Shown: positions 25,501 through 37,209 of the stretch, piece by piece | How the letters are laid out: the number at the start of each line of letters is the position of its first letter | How positions within the stretch are numbered: position 1 is the stretch's first letter | NCBI RefSeq assembly: GCF_008831285.2 | Contig: NC_045139.1 | Span: forward strand, 17,466,354-17,530,353 | From: Nymphaea colorata | Taxonomy: Eukaryota; Streptophyta; Magnoliopsida; Nymphaeales; Nymphaeaceae | DNA: 64,000 bases | Reading direction: 5' to 3' | Program-made: the position numbers and the translations under genes | The notes under the pieces: generated by a model | The model's database searches: none | The model's input: only the letters and a program-made list of their open reading frames with translations | Told to the model about the DNA's origin: nothing

Positions 25501-28500
25501 GAACATTATTTTTTAGTTCAAGAGGTGGATGACTATCCAACGTGAGTGGAGCTGAAATTCCTTGAATTTTCATAGGGACTATGGGTGATATTTTCATGTG
25601 TCCTCCACAAACGTTGCCTTCGTTCGGAGGATTAGGCAATAGTTGGAAGGGAAGAGAGAGTGGCATGAAAGCAATACTGTTCTGCAGCATGTTCTTGATC
25701 ATATGCGAGTGAAGAGTGGAGACACTATAGTGGATGTTGGGCTTTTTGTACAGGATCATATGGATACTTCTAACGATGTTTTTCTGCACTTTGATTGTTG
25801 ATTATGGTTTGGTTGTTTAGTCTTAGAAGAGTTGAGTCAACTCTTGGTGAATCATACTGTGAAGATTGGTAATTTTGTGTAATACCAATTTTTCCTTTCT
25901 TTTGTACATCATATTTGTGATTAATAAAGGTCGGGGGCCTATCCCCCAGCAAGCTGTTACTGCAACATACTCGATTCCTTGTTGCTGTGCTCCCTCCCTC
26001 CCTCTCATCATTTTGGCTTGTATTCTGCTTTGCTCTTGTAGTGATTTCAGGGGTGTGTGTCTGTCTTGTTTCATACTGCATTGCATCTTCTTCTCCATGA
26101 TATGCATCTTGGTAACTACGGTATTCAAGTTTGAAACGCGTAACGTGTGGTGCAAAACAAGCTAAACTTGGCAGCTTCACAAGACCAATAGAGCACCCAT
26201 AAAGCATAGCTATATGATGGGTTATCTTTAGCTTTTGACATCTCAAACAAACCATTTTTGAGGAGAGAAATTTAGCCTTGCTGGTTAACTTACTGTACTT
26301 ACTGTTAGCTACTCAACAACAAGGTCAAAACATGGTCGCAGGTAAAAGTGTTCAATCAATACCATCATATCTTCCATTCCAGAAGCAGTTTATCTGAGAT
26401 TGGGAACAGTCAATGCCAACTTGAAGTTGGTTTTTCTCAAACCGTTTGGTCACCCATCAAAGATTTGGATTTGGATCTCTCTATCAGGTCGTACATTGGA
26501 AACGTGTTTAAATGGACTTAGAACTTAGACTAGGTTTTCCAGATATGAATGCAGTTAACCGGATTTGATGTACATTTAGGACAATCGGCAGGCCCATCAA
26601 AGATTTGGATTTGAATTTTGGTTCTATCAGGTTGTACATTATAAATTGATTCAAACTCAGTTTAGGCTTTCCCCGGTTGAACAAGTGAATCATATTTTGA
26701 AGGGTATATCTATCTGACTACTGACACTGCAAATGGACTTGAATTCAGATTGATTTCCTGAAATGAGTGAAGTGAATGAGAGTTGTTTGTATTTGTCCCC
26801 TTCCAATCTAAACTACTAAACTTGACTCAGATGCTTCAATATTTATAATATTGATTAAAAGATCAGCCATGACTGCACTGATTACGACAGACAAGCTAAA
26901 CAAGTGAGAGAAAGTTTTGCCGTTCCCTTGACGGTAAACCCCCACCGCCAATGGCTTACAAAGACAACATCAAGAGAAAATGATCCAGCAACAAAATGGT
27001 AAGATCAAAACTTGATCAAAGATTGAAAGGTCATGGTCTGTGGGTATGGAAGGTTAAACAAATACCACCTTGTCTCCCGTTTAATTTTCTCTGGCGTTTG
27101 GATTAAAAAAAAGATGGCAGCTTCTAAGGAAAACAATCGTGCAAGCGACTACAGAGCGCACAGGTGGTGCATGCAACAGACATGCTTGGAAGAAAAAAAA
27201 GAAAGGGATTGCGGTGTTTTAAAGTTTTTTTTATAAAGGACTGTACTTTTTTAAACTCTTAACTTTATATATATATATATATATATAATAAAAAGGTTTC
27301 GTTTTTACTTAATTGGGGGTATTTTAGTCATTTATATATTAATATGCACAAAAACTTAGCAAAGAGGTGTACAGATAATCAGCATGTGTGTGTGTTTGAT
27401 CGGTCTCCTTTAACGTTCTTTTGGTTGAAGGGGAAGGGATGGATTGAACAATTCCTCTTTTGTTTGGTTGACTAATTAGAAAAAAGGAAAATAGAAAAAG
27501 TTTGTTTAGCTACGAGAGGAGAGAAAGGAAATGAGAGTGCAATGGGAGAGAAAGAAAATGATAATGTAGTGTAAATCCAATCTCTCCAAAATTGAAAGGA
27601 TTGAGAAGAAAAGAAAAAAAAAGAGAGAGATTGAACATTCTATTCCTTTCCCTTCCTTTTTCTTTTCTTTTCCTTCCTCAATTTCCTTCCAACTAAACAT
27701 GGCGTAAGATATGTTGGTATTCAAAGAAAAACACAAATTTCATTTTTATCCTTCTAAAAGAGATGTTTTTCCCTTTTTGAAAGGGGCAATTTGGTCATTT
27801 TGGCCACGAAACATGTTCAGCGCCCGAACATATAACCCACTCTGCATTCTTGCTTGTTTATACTCATTCCATTGGCGCACCAAGGTTAGATACTGACTGA
27901 GACTAAAAAAAGAAAAAACTGTGGTTGGAATGACAGAACAATTGCCTTCCAACAGGGGCAACAGCACTTACTGAATTATTGCAACACTGACAAACATTCG
28001 CTTATAAGCCTCTTCTTTTTCAGCAGTCGAAACAAAATTAGGCCAAGAAGAGTTGACAAGTTGGACCCGTTCAGTGATTTAGTAACAAATTGAACACAGT
28101 GGTTTCGTGTCATTTTCTACCAATTGATGGGATGCCATGAACTCAAAATTCAAAGAAAAGGCCGCTTGACTAGGTCCAAGGCTACAAGTATTTCCAGGTC
28201 AGTGAAGGATTCAACCAATTAGAGGCCTACATGTGTGTTCATATAATTGCACAAACATAACACAATGCAACAAATTTTGAAGTACCCGTGAGACATAGCT
28301 TTTTAACGGTTCGATCTTTAGAATACTGTTCTATTGGAGACTAATTTCTTATACAGCTGGCTTCGTGCAGGATGCAAAAGCAACCTTCTGGTCATCAAAG
28401 AACGGGACGTGCAGAACGTGCAAACCTCTTTAAAGTTGTTGTGATTGATTGCCTCGGATCTTGACCGACCCAGATCTGTTCTGGTGTAGGTTCTATGCTA

Positions 28501-31500
28501 ATATCTTGCCCTCAAGCCCGAAGAACTGAGATTTTCAAAATAGTGCAGTTTTCAAGTGATTTCGTAATAAAATGGTAAAAGGATGAACCTGAAGTGTTGA
28601 AGTTGAAGACCTGAGGTCAAGTTTAGGTCCGTTATTTTGTTACTTGAACTTTCTTTTGGTACTGTTTTTCCTAATGTTTTTATGGTATTTCTTTTTAGGG
28701 TTCCAATTTCAAATTGGAGAGAGATCTAGATAGTTGTTGACCCCCAAACACTCAACTCGAGTGTTGGGGCGGGCCCGAACACATAACTAGGAGCAACGAA
28801 GGCTGGTCACGCTGCCAGAGTCTGGCGATCTTGGACGTTTGGACGACTCTTAAGATGAACGTCATATTCCCTTTCATCCTTTTATTTGCATTGTTGAATG
28901 AACTGATCAGGTCACAAACCGAACATCGACTGTAGCTCACCTGACTCGTCCAGCCTACACAAAATTTCATTTAGTGGAGCATAGAATTGCAGAATTTAAC
29001 CAACAGATCAATTGTGTTCAGTAGGACAAGATTCACATTCGGTGCTAAAAATCAATTCTTCCTGGTTGCACTATGTGCCTTTTCATGTTTTTTTTGGTGA
29101 GTAAGAGGAGTATTTCATACTACCACCCAACACAACAAGAAGCCGAAGGCCCCACTCTTTCGCCATCCCCCAGAATACCCATTTTTTACAGCTGGTTCTC
29201 CTTGTCTACATGAAGCTCATGGCTTAAGTAGCAGAGGAAACATAGGCCAATGCTACTAATAGAGCGACAGAGAAGGTGAAGGTGAAGGTGAAGGAGTGGA
29301 GAAGGAAGCAGGAGACGGGGGCATGTGGGGAGCACGAACTTGAGTAGCAAGGGAAGTGAAGAGGAAGCACATGCAAAGTCCAGGTTTACAAGGGACTGTG
29401 ACTCTTGTTTAAGGGGCAGTTTGCCAAGAAAGTTACTTTCGTTTACGGTGAAGGCTTTCCTCTTGGGTTCCGGATTTTCTTTTACATGGTCTGAGAGGTG
29501 CTTCCGAATCGTATCATGTAACCTTTGATTTCAGTTTCATGGCTGCTTTCCCGGCCCTAGAAGTTCAATTAAATAAATTCAAGTAAAAAGGTAGCAGTAG
29601 TGGATTTTGTTCATTTCGTTTGTTCATAATTGAAGTAGCTAGGATGGAGCTTTCTTTGCTGCCATAGCCCAACTTGTAACTGTGCTGAATTGAATAGGAA
29701 TCAATTCTTTAAAAGATCCTGCTTATCCTGCTTTGGTGCTTTGGATGGTCGTCCAAGATCTTTTTGGTGACACATATTGAAGGAATATCTATATGACCAA
29801 AGCAGCAGCAAGGAACCAGAAAAGTGTACAGAAAAGATAATTATCTTCTATTATCTTAGTATTAGCTAGTAGTCCCTTTCACTAGTAGAGCTAGGTGTAG
29901 GCTTGTGTTGGCAGTTGCCAATGCAGACCCACATAATTTATTCTATTGCATATTAACTCTTACACATAGGTTGATTTATTACATATTGATGCTCATTAAA
30001 GTTAACATTTTTTATATTAACACAAACTTTCTGGCCCCACCTTAGGTCGTCTCTTCCGTGAAGAACTGCGGGCCAGTTCCATAGATGGTCCATTAGTTCA
30101 GTAAACAAGTTTTGTTCTAAGGACTCAAAAACCACTGTCGCCAAGGGTGCTTGAATGTGCTGCAGGGAGTTCGGATCCAATGGTTTGCATGCTACATTTC
30201 ACCTTTCACAGATGAGAGTTCATGGATCCTCTACTTGAATTCACAAAAGCCCCTAAGAACTCTGCAACTCCTCCACTAACCAGCAAGAGAAGGGGAAGGG
30301 ATAGACAGCTTTGGATCTTAGATTATGGCATTTCAATACCTATGGGCCCATTTGGCAAAGAGAACAGTTTATTCATGAAACCGTTTAACAAGTGTATCAT
30401 GATATCTGTTTCAATTTTTGAGGCATATTCATAAAACAATTTCAAACGGTTCTCATTGCCCAACAGTCCCTAATGACCTTTCTCTCTTCTCGGACTTCAG
30501 ACTATCTAACTGCAGGATCAGCTAATGCTTGGTCGCGGATTGATCCCAGTTTAATTCGTGCACCAGTTTGTCATGGTGGGGAGTTTGGCCACGTACATAG
30601 CTTTCAAGATCCATGGACCTCATAACATGGAAGCACTGAAACTAGACTTTGAGAGGTCGTTTGATTGCTGAACTGAACATCCCCTTCCGAATTGTTTTTG
30701 AAACAAAGTATTCCTTTCCAGCAGAATGGTTTCCCTGGAGAACACTTTGTGTTATTGTCGTCCTCTGTTTGATTGGTCATGTACCAGAAGAGACACTGGT
30801 GTTTGAGGGAGCACCAGCATTTCTGCCATCAACCGACTCCTGAGGGTCCTCCCTCAGGAACATTACTTGGACATGCCAAGATCAAGATGTGGAGTCGAAA
30901 TCACATCAAGCTTCCATGCCACGTGATTCTCAAACCTGAGGTGCTCTAAAATGAACTCCAGTCAATTGCATCCTTCAATTACTTTCTTGTACTGCTTGTA
31001 TATATAAACAACCATGGCTCGAGAAAATAATATCTTTCTCACTCGAACGAGTGACTGGTGAAACAGAAATGCAAGCCAAAACATGAAGAAAAAAAATGCA
31101 TGCTCCATAGATCCTTGTTTTGGTACATTTATATTTATTTCTTGTGGATGGTATCCAGAAATACTGTTCTTAAATGCATGTAGATGTAGACCATAGACAG
31201 AAACATATTGTTGTGCGCCAGATACGAGATGTCCTAAAACAAAAATTTAGAGACAAACTTCTGTAGATGCTCTATGCAACCTTGCAGATTACGGCTTGCG
31301 CATGGAGGTGAGTCGACCAACTGGTGATTCAGCTAAAGGCTGGCTTCCGAAGAGCTCAGTCCAAGCTCATAAGAATAACTTCGCTAACAGAATATTGTTG
31401 GAGCTTGGCCTACTTCGTAGGTTGAAAGTCAGTGCACGCTACGTGTTTCATGTGCAAATGAAGATGTCTGAGCTCATGGTCTACCATGTTTAGTTTTCAG

Positions 31501-31950
31501 ACAATGCAATTTTGCTGGAAAGAAGTTGGGTTGAGATTCAGTGAATAAGCTTCGAGTTGAATTTGATTATTTTCAGGGTTGAACATGAACTGAGCTCATT
31601 TAGCTTAACGTTTTACGAGGTTGAGTTAGATTACTTTAAAAAAAGTTAATCATACACATTTTTAATGCTTTAGACTACTAATTCACAGAAGATTGCCTAT
31701 GGGATCTTTATCTGCAGCTTTTTACAGAAATAGAATAACTCTGCAATGCGTGACAAATACAGCAAAAGCTGGGCATTCGGTAGGAGGACGTGAAAAGGTT
31801 ACATGCCAACGCATTGGACAATAGCTAGCAATCCACAATCAGATTTCTGAATCATAAGAAAAGACACACTTGATCAAATGGAAGAGCAAGAAGGCTACAT
31901 TATTGGAAGGTCATATACTAATACAACGGAAATAGTACTTGATTTTACAG
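25501..31950. other. Gene-free, repeat-rich region
   Basis: No gene recognised in about 6.4 kb. The region contains a diverged duplication near 26453-26660 (CCCATCAAAGATTTGGATTTG twice, period about 139), an AT microsatellite at about 27266-27288, purine-rich DNA at 27480-27640 and a repeat carrying AAGCCGAAGGCCCC near 29132. Several short unrelated frames are present. I saw no conserved protein motif on either strand. Confidence 0.55.
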
Positions 31951-32111
31951 AAGCACTAAGATACAGTAGGATCCCACGAAAATATTTAATATACTTGCTG
32001 CTTCATAATTGGAGACTAATAAGAACATAATCTGACAGATTCCAGGAGATAAGCTAAAAGCGTCCATAGGACTGTGCTTACAATCCACCGGGGTTCAGGT
32101 TCCCCGTTTGG

Positions 32112-33851
32112 CTAGAAGAAGTTGCTTGATAACATGGTTTGTAAGGGAAATGATCCTCCCGTTGGATCAGACACTGACTGAGGAAACCTTTCTGCCATAC
32201 TTGATCTACCAAGACAGTTGTTCTTATTTGTGTCCCCACTAAAGCCAATGATGGTAGGAGCCGCATTATTTCCAATCAGGCCACCCCTTTCATACCTTGA
32301 GTTGCCATTTACATTTCCAGTAGTATATACTGGAGCAGCCACTCCTTGCTCAGTTCCAGCAGCACTTGGAGGCAGGTTATTTACTGCTTTCCCACTATTC
32401 TTCACTTTTTCTGGCTTCCCGCCTTCATCTGAATGTGAAGATCCTTTAGTTTCATGCAGAGGAAGGGCAGGCGTGTGGCCTTGGAACAGAGCAACATGAC
32501 CGAACAACTTGTCCTTCCTAGAGAAAGTTGTTCCACATGAGCACTGCCACTTATCCTGCCCACAGTGCTTCTCATGCGTTTTTAGATCTGCAATCACAGA
32601 AAATTTCTTCACATTGCACCTACTGCAGGTGTAGCTCTTATCGCAGTGGCTTCTCTTGTAGTGATTCTTCACACAAAGGATGGTCTTCAGTGGCTGGAAC
32701 TTTTTGTGCTTTTGGTTTCTCTTACATCCTTCAAAAGGACATGAGTACCTCTTTAAGTGACCGCTGTCCAGTTTTGAATCCTTGTTCGGCTTTGCCAGGG
32801 CTTCTGGAGTTTTATATTCATCGCCATGCCCGCGCATATGCATCCGGAGATTAGCGTCTCGCTTGAATCCCTTGCCACATATTGTGCAGAAGTGGGTATG
32901 TGGAGCAAGAATCTCATCTTTTTCCAACTCCAGCAGCTCATATGTACCAGGTGCAAGGTTCTCTTCCTCCCCATCCTCATCCTCATCTTTAATTGCTCCA
33001 TGCAATTCCAAATCTCCACCTGAAACATTCTCAGATTCATTGACACGAGGCATTGACGACTCAGATTGGTTGGAACCCGGCTGCTTAACTTCATCATCAA
33101 ATGCCATCTTCACGTCACCCTGGGCTGTAGATATCGCTGCAGGAAGTCCAATCTCCGATGGCGTTCCCAGTATGTTGCCGGGAAAATCTTCGTCCTGAAA
33201 TCGACTAAAATCGATCGACATATTCCCCAATTTGATATCACCATCGGCCTCCAAGACGTCATCCATCTGCTGCAAATTGCCCATCACGTCAATCCCACTA
33301 ACCCCAGCTACTTGAGCAAACAAAGACTCGTCCCCGAATCCAGATCCCACAACGCCCTGACCGAGCTGCTGTCCCGCCGGAATCAACCGTCCAGCCGCCG
33401 ACAGCAATTGAGCTATGATCGAGGCAATATCAGCCCTAATCATCTGCTGCCTCGTCAAGGACCTATCCATCCCACAATTCTCTTCGATCATGGAACTCAC
33501 CACACCTTGAAGATCATGAACCTTCTGCTCAAGAAAAACCAGATTATTGAGCAAGGCCCTGGGGTTGCCATCAGCATAAGGCAGCAACGAAACTGCTTTC
33601 GGATCAACCCCACCACCCAAAGAGCAATCGTCCAACCCTAACCCTAACTGGAACCTAAGGTTAGACAAGGCTATATCCTGAGCCTTCTGGAAGCCATAAC
33701 TGCTTTGGAAATTCCCAAACACCGGTAAACCATCTTGCCCCAATATCCTAAATTTCGAATACCCATCATCCGGATCCGAAGGAACCTCGCGCTCGGAGAA
33801 ATTGCCTTGACTATCCATCCCTAAATCTCGAACCCCCAATCCTCGAATCAC
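32112..33851 (-). CDS. STOP1-like C2H2 zinc-finger transcription factor
   Basis: This is a single-exon frame of 579 aa. A second in-frame Met (MDSQGNF, 33818) gives 568 aa and may be the real start. The family (Arabidopsis STOP1/STOP2, rice ART1) controls proton and aluminium tolerance genes in the nucleus. Four fingers typical of the family are visible: FCTICGKGFKRDANLRMHMR...H at 321-342, CPFEGCKRNQKHKKF with a following C/H pair at 369-402, CSRCNVKKFSVIADLKTHEKHC at 409-430 and CSCGTTFSRKDKLFGH at 437-452. Just before them comes the family block APGTYELLELEKDEILAPHT, after an acidic stretch (EDEDGEEE). The N-terminal part (residues 95-150) matches the STOP1 layout of LSNL-FMEQK followed by a helical segment. 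The C-terminal tail after residue 470 is poorly conserved. Which STOP paralogue it is cannot be decided here. Confidence 0.93.
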   Translation of the reverse strand: MIRGLGVRDLGMDSQGNFSEREVPSDPDDGYSKFRILGQDGLPVFGNFQSSYGFQKAQDIALSNLRFQLGLGLDDCSLGGGVDPKAVSLLPYADGNPRALLNNLVFLEQKVHDLQGVVSSMIEENCGMDRSLTRQQMIRADIASIIAQLLSAAGRLIPAGQQLGQGVVGSGFGDESLFAQVAGVSGIDVMGNLQQMDDVLEADGDIKLGNMSIDFSRFQDEDFPGNILGTPSEIGLPAAISTAQGDVKMAFDDEVKQPGSNQSESSMPRVNESENVSGGDLELHGAIKDEDEDGEEENLAPGTYELLELEKDEILAPHTHFCTICGKGFKRDANLRMHMRGHGDEYKTPEALAKPNKDSKLDSGHLKRYSCPFEGCKRNQKHKKFQPLKTILCVKNHYKRSHCDKSYTCSRCNVKKFSVIADLKTHEKHCGQDKWQCSCGTTFSRKDKLFGHVALFQGHTPALPLHETKGSSHSDEGGKPEKVKNSGKAVNNLPPSAAGTEQGVAAPVYTTGNVNGNSRYERGGLIGNNAAPTIIGFSGDTNKNNCLGRSSMAERFPQSVSDPTGGSFPLQTMLSSNFF

Positions 33852-34179
33852 TACCTACAACCACGGTAGATCCTCCAAGTCCCCTTTAGAGAAGAACACG
33901 GAGGAGAAGGCGAATACAACGAAGAGCCCTAAAAAGCAAGCATCGAAATGCAAAAGGGAGATCGGAAGAAAAGGATGAATTCTTAGGGGAAAGGGATGAA
34001 ATTCAAGATTCCAGAACTCTATAATTGAGCCATAATTGCACAAGATAGGGGAGGAAAAAGAAGGGAAAGGGCTCAGGTCGATCCGAAGATGGTGTTCACA
34101 AACTTTTGCTACTAATAGATTTATGATTTTTTCCCACTTTATCCAGATTTTGAGAGAAAAAACTAAAAAAAATAGGAAG
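33852..34179. promoter_or_regulatory. Divergent promoter region between the STOP1-like gene and a small ORF
   Basis: Only 328 bases separate the STOP1-like start and the small plus-strand ORF. The segment should hold the STOP1-like 5' UTR and promoter, but no TATA box is evident. A possible splice acceptor (GTTGTAG, near 33855-33861 on the minus strand) hints at a leader intron. Confidence 0.35.
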
Positions 34180-34488
34180 ATGGCGTCGTCAACAACGTCA
34201 TCAGAAGAGAGCAGTTTGACTCTGCTTCTTTCTCACGTGGGATCTGCAACGACCACACGCGCGAAAGCACCCAAAACAAAACGCGTGAGATTGTCGCCTG
34301 CCGTCGTCGACGAAGCGTCGCCTAGACCGCATCGCCACGCAGAGACGGGAACCGAATCGGTAACAGAACCGGAATCAACCGAGTGCCTCGAACCGGAATT
34401 CGGAGCAGACGAGCTGTCAGTCCTCCTGACTAATTCGGCTGCTGGAAAAGACAAGAAATACTTTTTCGCAAACAAGGAAGAGACATAA
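34180..34488 (+). CDS. Hypothetical 102-aa Ser/Thr- and acid-rich ORF
   Basis: This is an uninterrupted frame from an ATG in a favourable context (GAAGATGGCG). The product starts MASSTTSSEESSLTLLLSHV, has a basic patch (RAKAPKTKRVRLSP), then an acidic segment (TEPESTECLEPEFGADELS), and ends KDKKYFFANKEET. I recognise no family. The MASS-type start and higher GC than the flanks make a real short protein or first exon conceivable. Its place divergent from the STOP1-like gene could also make it part of an upstream leader region. It may simply be chance. Confidence 0.3.
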   Translation: MASSTTSSEESSLTLLLSHVGSATTTRAKAPKTKRVRLSPAVVDEASPRPHRHAETGTESVTEPESTECLEPEFGADELSVLLTNSAAGKDKKYFFANKEET

Positions 34489-35193
34489 CTCAGCGAGTCC
34501 CACCTCTAAAAGCAAAGTAAAATTAAAAAAAAAAAACAAAGGAAAGTTGCTTCTCATCCTTTACATGGCGTTTTGTGAGGGGGGTTGGAACTCGCCATGC
34601 ACATCACCCTTCCCTTTTGTTCGATAGCTCGCACATATATTTATGTTTTACATTTTTATTTTCAAAAATTCGTTTAAAAAAAAAAAAAAAAAAAACGATG
34701 TAGGTAAACGCATTGCTAGCTCTTATATCATATCGTAAATAATGAATCACAACATTTTAGTTCTTTATAAGTGTCGACACAGTTGCAAAATGCGAAAGAA
34801 ATGAAGGTAGAAAAGACTTTGGGCCTCTATGGGATAATGGGTTTATTAAACTCCTATTCTATTTATGTTTATCTAAAAAGAGACGCTGATCGAGACCCAA
34901 CAGCTGTGATAATAATAATAAAATAACAACACAAAAGTTTGGACGAACCGCTTTCAATTGAAATATTCTTGACCACTCGTTATTTTACATGCCACGGGCC
35001 ATGGCGCTGAGCTCAGACCCTAGCCAAATGAGGCAACCATGCACTGAGGATGGCTTGATTTATGCTCGGAATATGCAGCTGTTGGACGCATTAAAAATAA
35101 CCTAACTTTCGATTCAATTTGCATGGACGATTAGGAGAAAAGGAAAAATGAAAATTTAATCACCCAAGTAGAAATTCATATTGCCTTAAAGGT

Positions 35194-35267
35194 CATAACA
35201 CAATCATTCACATTCAACAAGTTCAAAGTTCATAACACAATCATTCACATTCAACAAGTTCAAAGTT
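35194..35267. repeat. Perfect 37-bp tandem duplication
   Basis: The unit starts CATAACACAATCATTCACAT and ends TTCAAAGTT. Copies at 35194-35230 and 35231-35267 are identical. Confidence 0.97.
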
Positions 35268-35470
35268 CATATCATGTGGTTGTTGTCACACAACCATGCA
35301 TTACTCCTCTTGCTGTTTGCAAAAGGGGGCAATCGTGATACTTTTTACCATATGTCTACCTTGATTCGATGAAGCATAAAGGTACGACCTGACCTTGAGA
35401 CAGTTTTCCTTAAATAAACATTAAAAAATTCGTAACTTTTTCTTGTTATTTCAATTGTCAAGGTAGAAAA

Positions 35471-35520
35471 AAAAAGGTCTCAATAATTCTTGATGAAAAA
35501 GGTCTCAATAATTCTTGATG
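35471..35520. repeat. Perfect 25-bp tandem duplication
   Basis: The unit AAAAAGGTCTCAATAATTCT plus TGATG occurs at 35471-35495 and 35496-35520 without mismatch. Confidence 0.97.
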
Positions 35521-37209
35521 GGTCTTACCCATTTTTCATATATCAATCAGAAATCAAACCCAAGGTTCCAATTTTGTACATAAAACTCCAGTTGAAAAAT
35601 TCAGTTAAACCCACTATTTAATTTTGTATTAAATGTATAAGGTCAACGATATTGAATTTTTCGTGTTTGAGAAAAAGGGAAATTAATCCATAATATATTC
35701 GTTTGGGAGAAATAAATTGGCGCTATCAAGCCAGCTCACACTCGTCTTGGTAAGACCAGATCGCGACCGGTAAAGCTCGGGTTGGCTATCTGTCGAAACC
35801 AGCTGTAAATATCTGATTGGGTTAAGCATAATTTACAATGACAGTGTATCAAACCGGCCCGTGTTGGCCGGTATATATATAAAACTAATCATTCCCTACA
35901 GAGGGTTTTTATGCGCTTTTTCATCAAAGAAATTAGAAAAATTAAACAATAACAACCAACAGGTACCCAAAAAAAAAACATTAATTTTTTTTTTTAATTC
36001 GCATAAGAAACAGGATACTTGATTAATTCTCATTTGGACAACTCAAAATCAAGAAGCATGAAAAAGAATGACTTTTGTGAGTGGGAAGACTGTGATAACA
36101 ATGCTGCGAGAAAACTCAGAACTGATACATGAGCCGGACCAGTATTGGAGTCATGCTCTGAACTACCAACATAATCAAAGCAAAACTATAAATCGAAAAT
36201 TAAAAAAAAAAACAAAAATTAAGCCTTAAAAAAAGTTTTATTTTTAATAAAAGAATTATGCGTTGTATCGCCCGATACAGGGGCGATACAGATTACAGTC
36301 TAAAACATTTCTGAATTATGTTTAAGTAACAAGAGATGCACTTTTCTGTTCTAAAAAATGCTCACCAAAAATAGTTAGTGCAATGTCAAATTCTGGTTTT
36401 AAAAAGTTAAAACACCAATCTTCGGTACATTGACCCTGATAAATCCATAAAGTGCAGTTTATTTTAATCAAAAGAACATGCAAAGGCTTGGCTTAGCTTG
36501 TTAAAGAAAACAGAATCTTGAAAAAGGTAATGAAATCTAAACCTACCGAAAAGCAAGCTGGAACCAACTCATTTATATGCTAAGCAAAACTGTTTCAAAC
36601 CTGTAAATGCCAAGTTGGGTACTAAAGAATTATTGTTCAAATAACAAACGTACACCAGCTGCAAGTCAAGCCGAACGGTTGGCCGGATTCAGCTTGCTCA
36701 ACCTTCAGTTTGAGGAAAAACTTTTCTAGCCAAACAAAAACTTACCCATCGGGTAGGCCGTAATGTTTCATAGCATCAGCTACACCTGGTAAACAAACTT
36801 TCACACAAACGTGAAAGCTACATATGGAAACCAATTTATAAGGAAAGCCTAATTCACAAATTGGCAAAAAAAATTACCCCAATATTTTTCCATCACTTCG
36901 ATAGAAATCATCTTGTAGCTACTAGTAGAAAGTCACCAAAATGTGATGACTCCCATGAGAATCATTTGTTTGGAACAGATGCCTATGTCATATATTTATG
37001 TGTGCCCGTGTGTTTGTGTCAAGTTTGTTTTTTAATCTACATCCAAAAGTTTCCAAGGTTGTTATGTACTTTACGATATAAATTCTCATAGCCCATGAAT
37101 GATTTGTTTTCTCATGTAACTTTCCTGTGAAAATCAATCACATTTTTCAAAAATACCCACAAAAGTGAGATTCATAAGCTCATCAGTAACACACTTTGTA
37201 CAATATAAC

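Larger units (their letters stand above)
34489..37209. other. AT-rich intergenic DNA with short duplications
   Basis: No gene recognised. It contains an A-run near 34675-34695, a perfect 37-bp duplication (35194-35267) and a perfect 25-bp duplication (35471-35520). Confidence 0.65.
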
